Source: Sphingobium sp. B2D3C (GTDB lineage: Bacteria; Pseudomonadota; Alphaproteobacteria; Sphingomonadales; Sphingomonadaceae). From it: a DNA stretch of 64,000 nucleotides. The first letter of the stretch is position 1, and each line of letters starts with the position of its first letter. Shown here in pieces: positions 35,631 to 44,058 of the stretch. The stretch spans positions 2,790,001-2,854,000 of the forward strand of contig NZ_JAOQOK010000001.1 in the NCBI RefSeq assembly GCF_025961835.1, written 5' to 3'. A program made the position numbers and the translations under genes. The notes under the pieces were generated by a model, which saw only the letters and a program-made list of their open reading frames with translations, was not told the DNA's origin and made no database searches.

Positions 35631-36536
35631 TCAACGCTGGACCGATTGCCGCGCGAAATACACCGAGACGGCAGCGGCCACCCCTTTGGCCAGTTGCAAC
35701 CGCCCGTCGCGCGTGGCCATCCACCCCGCCTCGGCATTGTTGCTGACATAACCGGTCTCCAGCAGCACCGAGGGCGTGTCGGTCGATTTGAGCACGACGA
35801 GCGAAGCCTGGCGATGATAGGGATCGCGGAAGCGGAAGTGCGGCAGCCCCTCCCGATGCAGGATCTCGGCAAAGCGGGCCGAGGATTCCATCGTGTCCCG
35901 CCGCGTCAGATCGATCAGAATCGAGCTGACCGCCGTGCTGGCGCCCGAGAGGTCCACGCCATTGATGATATCCGTGCGGTTCTCGCGCGCCGCCAGCCGC
36001 GCCGCCTCACGGTCGGACGCGACATCGGACAGGGTGTAGACGGTCGCGCCGCGCGCCTCCCCGTCTTGCGCGGCATCTGCGTGAATCGAAATGAACAGTC
36101 CGGCGCCCAGCTTGCTCGCGATGCTGTAGCGCTCCTGCAGGATGAGGAAGCGATCGTCCGACCGGGTCAGCGCAACGCGGATGCGGCCGGTCTTGAGCAG
36201 TTCATCCCGCACGGCCTGCGCGATGGCCAGAGTCAGATCCTTCTCGCGAATGTCGAGGCTGGCATTGTAAGCGCCGGGATCGTGCCCGCCATGCCCGGCG
36301 TCGATCACCACCAGCGGGCGGCGCGGGTCTTTCGGCCCTTCGATGGTCGGGAGGGGCACGGCCGGCGCAGCATCCGGAATGCGCACGACAAGGCGCGGCC
36401 CCTTGGGCGGGCGGCTCATATGGTTTGTGAGGTCGCCAGCACCGGACGCAGGGGCCGAAGCCACAGGCACCTGCCCCCCGTCCGACGGCGCGGCAAGGGT
36501 CAGCACAAGAGCAGAAAATGCGGTCAACAGGGCCAT
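35631..36536 (-). CDS. amiC: N-acetylmuramoyl-L-alanine amidase (Amidase_3)
   Basis: 301 residues. A short signal peptide (MALLTAFSALVLTLAAP) leads to a Pro-rich linker. The zinc-binding motif is in PLVVIDAGHGGHDPGAYN (His, first ligand), followed by the conserved EKDLTLAIAQAVRDEL, ADAAQDGEARGATVYTLS and VLLETGYVSNNAEAG (catalytic Glu). It cleaves the stem peptide from glycan strands at division. No AMIN domain is evident. It is just upstream of mrcA, so a cell-wall pair is likely. The symbol follows the family. Confidence 0.9.
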   Translation of the reverse strand: MALLTAFSALVLTLAAPSDGGQVPVASAPASGAGDLTNHMSRPPKGPRLVVRIPDAAPAVPLPTIEGPKDPRRPLVVIDAGHGGHDPGAYNASLDIREKDLTLAIAQAVRDELLKTGRIRVALTRSDDRFLILQERYSIASKLGAGLFISIHADAAQDGEARGATVYTLSDVASDREAARLAARENRTDIINGVDLSGASTAVSSILIDLTRRDTMESSARFAEILHREGLPHFRFRDPYHRQASLVVLKSTDTPSVLLETGYVSNNAEAGWMATRDGRLQLAKGVAAAVSVYFARQSVQR

Positions 36537-37048
36537 GGAAGGCGACTTTTGCCGCCCATGCGCCGCCAGCGCCAGCCAAAAGTTAACCGGCCGGCAAGGC
36601 TCTTGCGTGCAGGGTGCCGCCGCGCTGGCAAGCGGCCTGGCTTGGTCTGGCAGCGCGGGGCCTTCTGCTTTTCCACGTTGCTCTGCGGAGCAAGCCCTGC
36701 TAGCGCTTCGTTCTCCCGGACAACCCGCTGTGCCCGACTGGCGCGCGGTGGGGATTTTTCCGGTTAATCATCGCCTTCTGGGCGATCCGACAGGTTGATG
36801 TTGCATGGGGCATGGCTTGATGAGCTTGGAGCGCGCGAAAGCGGGCCTTCAGCCGCGAGCACTGTTCAAGCCGGTATCCGCAGGACGCGGACATGCCCAG
36901 GCGACAGACACGCAATCCTTTTTTGAAAACCGGGGTTTTCAGCGCCGCTGCCGTGTCGACACGACACGCAAGAGCGCGCCCCCCTACATGACACCGGGTC
37001 GCCATCCCCGCTTGCGGCGCATGGCGATGACCGGCTGGAGAGACTTTA
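36537..37048 (+). promoter_or_regulatory. rne leader and promoter region with hairpin
   Basis: A 512-nt gap without a supported gene separates the amidase from rne. A perfect hairpin, TGAAAAC (36924-36930) with GTTTTCA (36935-36941) and a CGGG loop, lies about 110 nt before the rne start. In enterobacteria the rne leader contains a stem through which RNase E controls its own mRNA; a similar role here is plausible but unproven. Confidence 0.45.
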
Positions 37049-39736
37049 ATGACAATGCGTATGCTGATCGATGCGCGCCACCGGGAAGAGACCCGGGTCG
37101 CGGTCGTAACGGGGAACCGGATCGAGGAGTTTGATTTCGAGAGCGCTGAACACAAGCAGCTCAAGGGCAATATCTATCTCGCCAAGGTTACCAGAGTCGA
37201 ACCCTCGCTGCAGGCGGCGTTCGTCGATTACGGTGGCAATCGCCACGGTTTCCTCGCCTTTTCGGAAATCCACCCGGATTATTACCAGATCCCCCGCGAG
37301 GACCGTGAGGCGCTGCTGGCTGAAGAAGCCGCGCACGCTGCCGAAGAAGCCGCCCTGCGCGGCGATGTCGACGACGAGGATGATCACGGCGAAGACGGCG
37401 TAGAAGTCGTCGAGCGCCCCAATCTCGACGAAGACGAAGAGAGCGAAGGCGAAGCCCCGGCCCGCAAGCAGAACGGCAAGGGCAATGAGCAGGCCGCAGA
37501 AGAAGTGCGCCGCAAGCGCATGGCCCTGCGCCGTCGCTACAAGATTCAGGACGTCATCAAGCGCCGCCAGGTGCTGCTCGTCCAGATCGTGAAGGAAGAG
37601 CGCGGCAACAAGGGTGCGGCGCTGACTACCTATCTCAGCCTCGCCGGTCGCTATTGCGTGCTGATGCCCAACACCAGCCATGGCGGCGGCATCTCGCGCA
37701 AGATCAGCAACGGTGCGGATCGCAAGCGGTTGAAGTCCATCATCGCCGAGATGAAGCTGCCCAACACCATGGGCTGCATCGTGCGCACGGCGGGCCTCTC
37801 GCGCACCAAGACCGAGATCAAGCGCGACTTCGACTATCTCGCCCGCCTGTGGGACGAGATTCGCGAGAACACGCTCAGGGCCGCCGCGCCGGAGCTGATC
37901 CACAATGACAGCGATCTTATCAAGCGCGCCATCCGCGACATCTATCACCGCGATATCGAGGAAGTGATCGTCGAGGGCGATGAAGGCTATCGCCAGGCGA
38001 AGGACTTCATGAAGCTGCTGATGCCGAGCCATGCCCGGCGCGTGAAGCAATATGCCGATCCGGTCTCGCTGTTCCAGCGCTTCGGTGTCGAGGACCAGCT
38101 CGCCGCGATGTATAATCCGGTCGTCCAGCTCAAGTCCGGCGGCTATCTGGTCATCAACCCGACCGAGGCGCTGGTGTCGATCGACATCAACTCGGGCCGC
38201 TCGACGCGCGAGCACAGCATCGAGCAGACCGCCACGGCCACCAATCTGGAAGCCGCGCGCGAGATCGCCCGCCAGCTGCGCCTGCGCGACATGGCCGGCC
38301 TCGTCGTCATCGACTTCATCGACATGGAGCACAACTCCAACATCCGTAAGGTCGAGAAGGCGATGAAGGAGGCGCTCAAGGACGATCGCGCCCGCATCCA
38401 GGTCGGCCGCATCTCCGGCTTCGGCCTCATGGAAATGAGCCGCCAGCGCCTGCGCACCGGCGTGCTGGAAGCCTCGACCCGGCCCTGCCCGCATTGCGAA
38501 GGCACCGGTCTCGTCCGCACGGCATCCTCGGCGGGCCTCTCGGCCCTGCGCATGCTGGAAGAGGAAGCCGCGCGCGGTCGTGGCAGCCAGATCACCCTGC
38601 GCGCCAGCCAGGAAGCGGCCTTCTACGTGCTCAACAACAAACGCCGCGAACTCGATGAGATCGAGAACCGCTATGGCGTGACCATCCTCATCCTGCCCGA
38701 TGGCGAGATCGAGGGCGCTCGCATGTCGGTCGAGGCCAGTGGCCCGCGCCCGACCATGCAGGTCAGCTATGCGCCCGTCATCACCGAAGAGGTGGAGGAC
38801 GAAGAGGACGAGATCGAGGACGTCGAGGAAGAGGAAGAGGTCGCTGAAGAGCGCCAGCCTCGCGCAGACGACGAAGGTGGCGAGGGACGCAAGCGCAAGC
38901 GTCGCCGTCGTGGTCGCCGTGGCCGGCGTGACCGCGACGACCAGTCGCCGCAGGACAGCGATGGCGCTGCGTCCGACGAGGATGACGACGCGCAGGCCGA
39001 TGCCGATGAGCGCGATGACGAGCAGGCCGAAGCCGGCCCGTCCGAATCGAGCGAGGCCGAAGGGTCTGACGAGGCACCGCGTCGCGGTCGCCGTGGTCGC
39101 CGTGGTGGTCGTCGCCGGCGGGGCGGACAGAGCGACGGTGCAGACAATGGTGCCGAAGCCAGCGAAGGCTCGACGGACGACGCAGCAGACGCCGCGCCGG
39201 TCGCATCGGTGGACGCTGCCGAGGCAGTGCAGGAGACGGCCGAGCCCGCATCGACCGAGCCTGCTGCCGACGCGGAAGAAGCGCCTGCGCCCAAGCGCCG
39301 TCGTCGCACCCGCAAAGCCGCCGAAGCCGCTGATGAAGCCGTGACGGTCGAAGTCTCGCCGGAACTGGCCGAGACCCCGACCGCCGAAGCGCCTGCTGCG
39401 GAAGCACCGAGCGAGGCTGCCGAAGAGGCACCGGCACCCAAGCGCCGCACGCGTCGCAAGACGACCAAGGCTGCGGAAACGCCCGCCGCGACCGACGGTG
39501 AAGCCCAGCCCGAAGCTGAGACAAGCACCGAGGCGGCAGAAGAGGCGCCCAAGGCCGCCCCCAAGCCGCGCGCGCGTCGCAAGCCCAAGACCGTCGAGGC
39601 CGCCACCGAGGCGCGCGAGACGCTGGTCGCGGATGCCGCCGACACGGCAACGGACGCTGATGCGTCGGCGCAAGCCGATGGCGACAGCGGCGAAACGCCC
39701 CGTCGCGGCTGGTGGCAGCGCACGTTCGGCGCGTGA
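37049..39736 (+). CDS. rne: Ribonuclease E
   Basis: 895 residues. The catalytic half begins MLIDARHREETRVAVVTGNR, with the S1 region GNIYLAKVTRVEPSLQAAFVDYG interrupted by a long acidic insert (about residues 95-150). DLID-type DNase I-like residues are in the IDINSGRSTREHS region. The zinc-link is RPCPHCEGTG (Cys about 479 and 482). The C-terminal third is low-complexity, with alternating acidic, Arg-rich (GRRGRRGGRRRRGGQ) and Ala/Pro/Glu stretches, typical of a degradosome scaffold that binds RNA and enolase/helicase partners. It processes rRNA and degrades mRNA. Confidence 0.96.
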   Translation: MTMRMLIDARHREETRVAVVTGNRIEEFDFESAEHKQLKGNIYLAKVTRVEPSLQAAFVDYGGNRHGFLAFSEIHPDYYQIPREDREALLAEEAAHAAEEAALRGDVDDEDDHGEDGVEVVERPNLDEDEESEGEAPARKQNGKGNEQAAEEVRRKRMALRRRYKIQDVIKRRQVLLVQIVKEERGNKGAALTTYLSLAGRYCVLMPNTSHGGGISRKISNGADRKRLKSIIAEMKLPNTMGCIVRTAGLSRTKTEIKRDFDYLARLWDEIRENTLRAAAPELIHNDSDLIKRAIRDIYHRDIEEVIVEGDEGYRQAKDFMKLLMPSHARRVKQYADPVSLFQRFGVEDQLAAMYNPVVQLKSGGYLVINPTEALVSIDINSGRSTREHSIEQTATATNLEAAREIARQLRLRDMAGLVVIDFIDMEHNSNIRKVEKAMKEALKDDRARIQVGRISGFGLMEMSRQRLRTGVLEASTRPCPHCEGTGLVRTASSAGLSALRMLEEEAARGRGSQITLRASQEAAFYVLNNKRRELDEIENRYGVTILILPDGEIEGARMSVEASGPRPTMQVSYAPVITEEVEDEEDEIEDVEEEEEVAEERQPRADDEGGEGRKRKRRRRGRRGRRDRDDQSPQDSDGAASDEDDDAQADADERDDEQAEAGPSESSEAEGSDEAPRRGRRGRRGGRRRRGGQSDGADNGAEASEGSTDDAADAAPVASVDAAEAVQETAEPASTEPAADAEEAPAPKRRRRTRKAAEAADEAVTVEVSPELAETPTAEAPAAEAPSEAAEEAPAPKRRTRRKTTKAAETPAATDGEAQPEAETSTEAAEEAPKAAPKPRARRKPKTVEAATEARETLVADAADTATDADASAQADGDSGETPRRGWWQRTFGA

Positions 39737-39761
39737 CGCACACCGCCCTGCGGTCTGAGAA

Positions 39762-39795
39762 CCGGCATGATGGATCGTCCGATCCGTCATGCCGG
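39762..39795 (+). terminator. Stem-loop downstream of rne
   Basis: A 15-bp stem with one G-U pair is formed by CCGGCATGATGGATC and GATCCGTCATGCCGG with a 4-nt GTCC loop. It is followed by GTTCAGG and lacks a T-run. It lies between rne and the M48 protease and may stabilise or partly terminate the rne mRNA. Confidence 0.55.
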
Positions 39796-39825
39796 GTTCA
39801 GGCTCGCCGGGCTAAGGGGCCGGTC

Positions 39826-41250
39826 ATGGATCGGCCGCTCTCCCCTCCCCGGCAGCTTGCCGGCCAGCTCAAACCCCATCATGCCCGTGAGGCGGCTGTC
39901 GCGCCCTGGCTGATCGGCCGACTTCTCGCCGTTCTTGCGCTGCTGAGCCTGCTCGCCGCGCAGCCCGCGCTGGCCCAGTCCGTCCTGCGCGATGCCGAAA
40001 CCGAAGCGCTGATGCGCGATGCCTCCGTCCCGATCATCCGGGCCGCCGGGCTCGATGAGCGCAATGTGCAGATGCTGGTGATCAACGATCCCAGCCTCAA
40101 CGCCTTCGTCGCGGGCGGGCAGATCGTCTGGTTCCACAGCGGCCTGATCGCGGAGGCCGACGACCTCAATCAGGTGCAGGGCGTGATGGCCCACGAGCTT
40201 GGCCATATCGAGGGCGGCCATATCGTGCGCTTTGCCGATGGCGCGCGGGAAGCGACCGGCATCCAGCTCGTCTCGCTGCTGCTCGGCGCCGCGGCGATGG
40301 CAGCCGGTGGGGGCGAGGCCGGCATGGGCATCATGGCGGCCGGTCAACAGGCCGCAATGGGCCGCTTCCTCACCTTCACGCGCACGCAGGAATCGAGCGC
40401 GGACGCCGCCGGCGCGCGCTATCTCAAGGCGGCCGGCATCAGCGGCAAGGGCAGCATCGCCTTCTTTCAGAAGCTGCAGAATCTGGAATATCGGCTCTAC
40501 GTGCCGCAGGACACCTATGTCCGCACCCACCCGCTCTCGCGCGACCGCATCTCAGCCCTGACGGCGCTGTATGAGAATGATCCGGCCTGGAACAAGCCAA
40601 CCGACCCGGCCTTGGAAGCGCGCTTCCAGCGTGTGCGCGCCAAGCTGATCGGCTTCGTCAGTGAGCCGGAAAAGACCCTCAAGCTCTATCCGCCCTCGGA
40701 CCAGAGCCTGCCCGCCCATTATGCGCGGGCCTATGCCTATCATAAGAGCGCCTTTACCGAGAAAGCGCTGGCGGAAGTCGATACCCTGCTCAAGGCCGCG
40801 CCGCACGACCCGTATTTTCTGGAGCTGCAAGGGCAGGTCATGCTCGAATCCGGCAAGCCCGCCGATGCCATCCCGCCGCTGCGAGAGGCCGTGCAGCGCA
40901 CCAATGGCGAGCCGCTGATCGCCGCGATGCTCGGCCATGCCCTCGTTGCGACCGAGGATGACAGCCATCTCGATGAGGCCGAGCGCGTGCTGCGCAACAC
41001 GGTCGCGCGGGATCGGCAGAATCCGTTTGCCTGGTATTCGCTCGGCGTCGTCTATCAGCGCAAGGGCGACACCGCCCGCGCCGCGCTCGCCACGGCCGAG
41101 CGCTACTCGATGGAAGGGCAGGACGCCCTCGCCCTGCGCCATGCCGATGTGGCGCTGGCCGGCATCCAGCCCAATTCACCCGATTATCTGCGGGCGCAGG
41201 ACATTGCGATGGCCAGCCGCGCCGCCATGGAAAGGACACGAAAGAAATGA
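39826..41250 (+). CDS. M48 metalloprotease with TPR repeats (BepA-like)
   Basis: 474 residues from the ATG at 39826, with AAGGGG upstream. The signal anchor LLAVLALLSLLAAQPALAQ is at about 32-50. The HEXXH zinc motif lies in VQGVMAHELGHIEGGH, and the third ligand Glu in TRTQESSADAAGARYL. The C-terminal half holds several TPRs (AFTEKALAEVDTLLKAAPHD, PFAWYSLGVVYQRKGDT). BepA-type proteases assist or degrade outer-membrane proteins such as LptD. It couples by ATGA overlap to the DsbA-like gene, pointing to joint envelope quality control. Confidence 0.92.
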   Translation: MDRPLSPPRQLAGQLKPHHAREAAVAPWLIGRLLAVLALLSLLAAQPALAQSVLRDAETEALMRDASVPIIRAAGLDERNVQMLVINDPSLNAFVAGGQIVWFHSGLIAEADDLNQVQGVMAHELGHIEGGHIVRFADGAREATGIQLVSLLLGAAAMAAGGGEAGMGIMAAGQQAAMGRFLTFTRTQESSADAAGARYLKAAGISGKGSIAFFQKLQNLEYRLYVPQDTYVRTHPLSRDRISALTALYENDPAWNKPTDPALEARFQRVRAKLIGFVSEPEKTLKLYPPSDQSLPAHYARAYAYHKSAFTEKALAEVDTLLKAAPHDPYFLELQGQVMLESGKPADAIPPLREAVQRTNGEPLIAAMLGHALVATEDDSHLDEAERVLRNTVARDRQNPFAWYSLGVVYQRKGDTARAALATAERYSMEGQDALALRHADVALAGIQPNSPDYLRAQDIAMASRAAMERTRKK

Positions 41251-42065
41251 CGAACAAGGCAGGCGCGGGCGCGCTGTTCCGCGCAGCCGGGGTGATCGTG
41301 TCCGCGCTAGGCAGCCGCACCGGCGAGCGCAAGCGCGGGCGGATGGTAATGCCGGCTTTGGCCGTTGCGCTGCTCGCCGGCGGCGCGGCGGTAACCTATG
41401 CTGCGACCAATCAAAGCCCGGCCATGCCGACGGCGGACCGCGCCGCCATCGAATCGGTGGTGCGTGACTATATCCTCGAGCATCCCGAGATCATTCCGCA
41501 GGCGATGGAACGGCTGAAAGCCAAGCAGACCGCCGGCACCGTCGATCAGAACCGGTCCGCGCTGGAAACGCCCTATCCGGGCGCATGGGAAGGCGCGGCC
41601 CAGCCCAAGGTCACCCTCGTCGCGTTCATGGACTATGCCTGCGGCTATTGCCGCGCCGCGCTGCCGCATATCGAGGAACTGGTGAAGGCCAATCCCGATC
41701 TGCGCGTGGTCTATCGCGAACTGCCGATCATTGCCGATGGCAGTGCCAATGCGGCGAAGGTCAGCCTGCTGGCCGCCAGCGAGAACAAGTTCATGGCCTT
41801 TCACAAGGCGATGTACGCGGCCGGCGGCGTCTCCTCGGACGCCATCCTCAAGGCCGCGCGCACGGCGGGGCTGGATGCCGACAAGGCGAAGGCCGCCATT
41901 GCGGCCAAGGGCGGCGATGATGAGTTCATGAGCAACATCCGCCTCGCCCAGGCCCTCGGCGCCGAGGGCACGCCTTTGTTCGTGGTGGGCGATCAGGTGT
42001 TCAACGGCCTGGTCGGCACCGAGACGCTACAGGCTGCTGTGGACAAGGCGCGCACCAAGGGCTGA
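41247..42065 (+). CDS. DsbA-family thiol oxidoreductase (ScsC/DsbG-like)
   Basis: 272 residues. A hydrophobic segment (MPALAVALLAGGAAVTYAA, about 33-50) anchors or exports it. An N-terminal helical region with YILEHPEIIPQAMERLKAKQ resembles the oligomerisation arm of Com1/ScsC proteins. The thioredoxin active site is CGYC (Cys132, Cys135) in AFMDYACGYCRAALPH. The cis-Pro loop is TPLFVVGDQ. It forms or isomerises disulfides in the periplasm. It overlaps the M48 protease gene by ATGA. Confidence 0.92.
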   Translation: MTNKAGAGALFRAAGVIVSALGSRTGERKRGRMVMPALAVALLAGGAAVTYAATNQSPAMPTADRAAIESVVRDYILEHPEIIPQAMERLKAKQTAGTVDQNRSALETPYPGAWEGAAQPKVTLVAFMDYACGYCRAALPHIEELVKANPDLRVVYRELPIIADGSANAAKVSLLAASENKFMAFHKAMYAAGGVSSDAILKAARTAGLDADKAKAAIAAKGGDDEFMSNIRLAQALGAEGTPLFVVGDQVFNGLVGTETLQAAVDKARTKG

Positions 42066-42115
42066 TTGACCGGAACGGCTCAGTCGGCGCCGTTGAACAT
42101 TCCCGGCCGAACATT

Positions 42116-42148
42116 GGAGGCCCCCTCCGCTGCCAAGAGGGGGCCTCC
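42116..42148 (+). terminator. Intrinsic terminator after the DsbA-like gene
   Basis: A perfect 12-bp stem, GGAGGCCCCCTC (42116-42127) and GAGGGGGCCTCC (42137-42148) with a 9-nt loop, is followed by CTTTG. It can serve the plus-strand M48/DsbA operon and possibly the convergent DUF2892 gene. Confidence 0.8.
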
Positions 42149-42204
42149 CTTTGCACTGGCCTCCAATGCCCGGACGGTGGGACGAGAGGCGCGCAAAGTG
42201 ACGG

Positions 42205-42387
42205 TCAGGACTTGGTCCTGATTCCGATCAGTGCGTAGAGCGGGCAGAAGCTGACGAACGCGGTGAGCAGCGGCACCAGGCCGATCCAGCCCCACGGCGT
42301 TCGCGGGCCGACAAAGACGAGCGCGATCAGCCCGAGGCCAATCAGGATCCGGATAATCCGGTCCAGTCGTCCGATGTTCGCAGCCAT
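42205..42387 (-). CDS. DUF2892 small membrane protein
   Basis: 60 residues from the ATG at 42387, with GAGAGGG 8 nt upstream. Pattern: ANIGRLDRIIRILIGLGLIALVF, WGWIGLVPLLTAFVSFCPLY and IGIRT. This matches the YgaP-type transmembrane domain (DUF2892), a small two-helix protein. In YgaP it is fused to a rhodanese. Here it is alone. The function is unknown. Confidence 0.88.
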   Translation of the reverse strand: MAANIGRLDRIIRILIGLGLIALVFVGPRTPWGWIGLVPLLTAFVSFCPLYALIGIRTKS

Positions 42388-42489
42388 GGCCACAGCCCTC
42401 TCACAATTTCATCTGACGGTGATGCTAGGCGGGTCGCAGGCGCCTGACCTTGACGAAGATCAAACAGGCGCGATCTCAGTCGTTCAGGC

Positions 42490-43236
42490 TCAGTCCTGCA
42501 GGCGCAGCGCGTAGATTTTGGGCCAGTTCTTGCCGGTGACGTAGAGAAGCTGCGCCTTGGCATCCCACGCGATGCCGTTCAGCACGCCCTCGCCGCTCGC
42601 GCTCATATTCTTCGCCACCAGCGGTTGCAGGTTGATCCAGTCGTCGATCTTGCCGGTGGCCGGATCGATGCGGGCAATGAGCGGCGAGAACCAGATGTTC
42701 GCGTAGAGAACGTCGCCGACCTGCTCCAGCTCGTTGAGAAAGCGCACAGGCTCGCCTTCCCATGTGACGGTGACGCGGCGCTGCTCCTTGTAGCTCTCGG
42801 GATCGAGAAAGCGCAGGTCCGGCGTGCCATCGCTCATGATCAGCGCGTGGCCATCATGAGTGAGGCCCCAGCCCTCGCCCGTGTAGCGGAACGAGCCGAT
42901 CGGCTTCAAATCCTTGCGGTTCCATACGAAGCCGGTCTCGTCCTTCCAGGTGATGCTCACGATCCGGTCGCCCCAGATTGTGCTGCCCTCGCCGAACACA
43001 TCGGCGCGCATGGGCCGCCGCTGCAGGATCTTGCCGTCACTCAGCCGCATGATCCGCACATCTGACTCGCCGACCTGCCCGGTGGTTTCGTAGATCAGCT
43101 CGCCATGGATGGTGAGGCCCTGGGTGAAGGCGCGGGTATCATGCGGCAGTTCGCGCACGATCTCCCATTTGATCTCCGCCTGCGCGGGCCCCGCGCTGAA
43201 GACGAGGACGAAGATCGCGACCAATAGCCGCTTCAT
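42490..43236 (-). CDS. Glutaminyl-peptide cyclotransferase (glutamine cyclotransferase)
   Basis: 248 residues. The signal peptide is MKRLLVAIFVLVFSAGPAQA. The five-bladed propeller of bacterial QC enzymes is recognisable: LPHDTRAFTQGLTIHGELIYETTG, TWKDETGFVWN, GEGWGLTHDGHALIMSDGTPDLRFLDP, FLNELEQVGDVLYANIW and EGVLNGIAWDAKAQLLYVTGKNWP. It converts N-terminal Gln of exported peptides to pyroglutamate. It overlaps ygfZ by ATGA (43233-43236), and ygfZ is read first. Confidence 0.93.
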   Translation of the reverse strand: MKRLLVAIFVLVFSAGPAQAEIKWEIVRELPHDTRAFTQGLTIHGELIYETTGQVGESDVRIMRLSDGKILQRRPMRADVFGEGSTIWGDRIVSITWKDETGFVWNRKDLKPIGSFRYTGEGWGLTHDGHALIMSDGTPDLRFLDPESYKEQRRVTVTWEGEPVRFLNELEQVGDVLYANIWFSPLIARIDPATGKIDDWINLQPLVAKNMSASGEGVLNGIAWDAKAQLLYVTGKNWPKIYALRLQD

Positions 43237-44009
43237 TCGGCGTCTTCCGCGAGCGCGTCGGCCTGCCAGTCCGGCAGCGTGATCCCCTCGAGCGAATCGA
43301 CCGGACGATGATCCACCGCGAGCCCCAAAGCCGGATAGGCAATGCGCAGCCGGGCCGGGTCGGACCGGTCAAGCGGCACCACCACGAGGCGGCGGTTCAC
43401 CTTGTTGCGATAGTGCATCCGCGCGGTATTCTCCTGCCCGACATAGCAGCCCTTGCCATAATCCACGCCGTGCAGCTCTTCCGCGTTGCACTCCAGCCAG
43501 AGCGTCTTGTCCTCGCCCAGCTCCGCCACGCCCTCCGCCACGCCGTGGGCCAGCCGATGCGCGCGATCCATGTCCGAAGCGTCGCCCTCCTGCGCTGCGG
43601 CCAGCCAGCGCCAGCCCAGTGCCGCGAGCCGGGGGTCGGCGGATGCGCCCTCGACCGGATCGGCGGACCAGTGCGCGGCAAGCCCTTCCTCGATGCCGAT
43701 GGTGACGGGGCGGCGCAGCCGGTACAGCGTCAGCCTGCGGGCCAGCGCCTCGGCCCGCGATGCCTCGCAATCGATCAGCACATCCTCGCCGCCCGCCGGA
43801 TCGGCCCAGAGGAGCATATCGTAGAGCGCCTTGCCCTGCGGCGTGAGCAGCCCGGCATAACGCGGCGCGCCCGGCTGCAGGCCGAGCACATCCTGCGTGA
43901 GCAGGCCTTGCAGGAACGGCCGCGCCTCCGCCCCGCCGACACGAAGGATGGCCCGATCGCGCAGCGTGGTTGCGAGGGGCGGCGTGGCAAGGGGGGTGGT
44001 GGCGGACAT
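43233..44009 (-). CDS. ygfZ: Folate-binding protein YgfZ (Fe-S cluster assembly)
   Basis: 258 residues from the ATG at 44009. The YgfZ motif K-G-C-Y-x-G-Q-E appears as DYGKGCYVGQENTARMHY. The N-terminal GcvT-like part reads ILRVGGAEARPFLQGLLTQDV. The protein helps assemble [4Fe-4S] clusters on certain enzymes with folate. It is divergent from pyrC with a 49-nt gap, which is unusually tight for two promoters. Confidence 0.93.
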   Translation of the reverse strand: MSATTPLATPPLATTLRDRAILRVGGAEARPFLQGLLTQDVLGLQPGAPRYAGLLTPQGKALYDMLLWADPAGGEDVLIDCEASRAEALARRLTLYRLRRPVTIGIEEGLAAHWSADPVEGASADPRLAALGWRWLAAAQEGDASDMDRAHRLAHGVAEGVAELGEDKTLWLECNAEELHGVDYGKGCYVGQENTARMHYRNKVNRRLVVVPLDRSDPARLRIAYPALGLAVDHRPVDSLEGITLPDWQADALAEDAE

Positions 44010-44058
44010 GCGCTTTAGGTAGGGGGAGAGGAGCACCAAGCCAAGAGAGGTTCGCGCG

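Noticed and set aside
37046..39790. 914-codon open frame antisense to rne
   Set aside because: It mirrors the high-GC rne gene, whose protein matches RNase E across its length. The antisense product is low-complexity and resembles no family; it is a GC-bias artefact.
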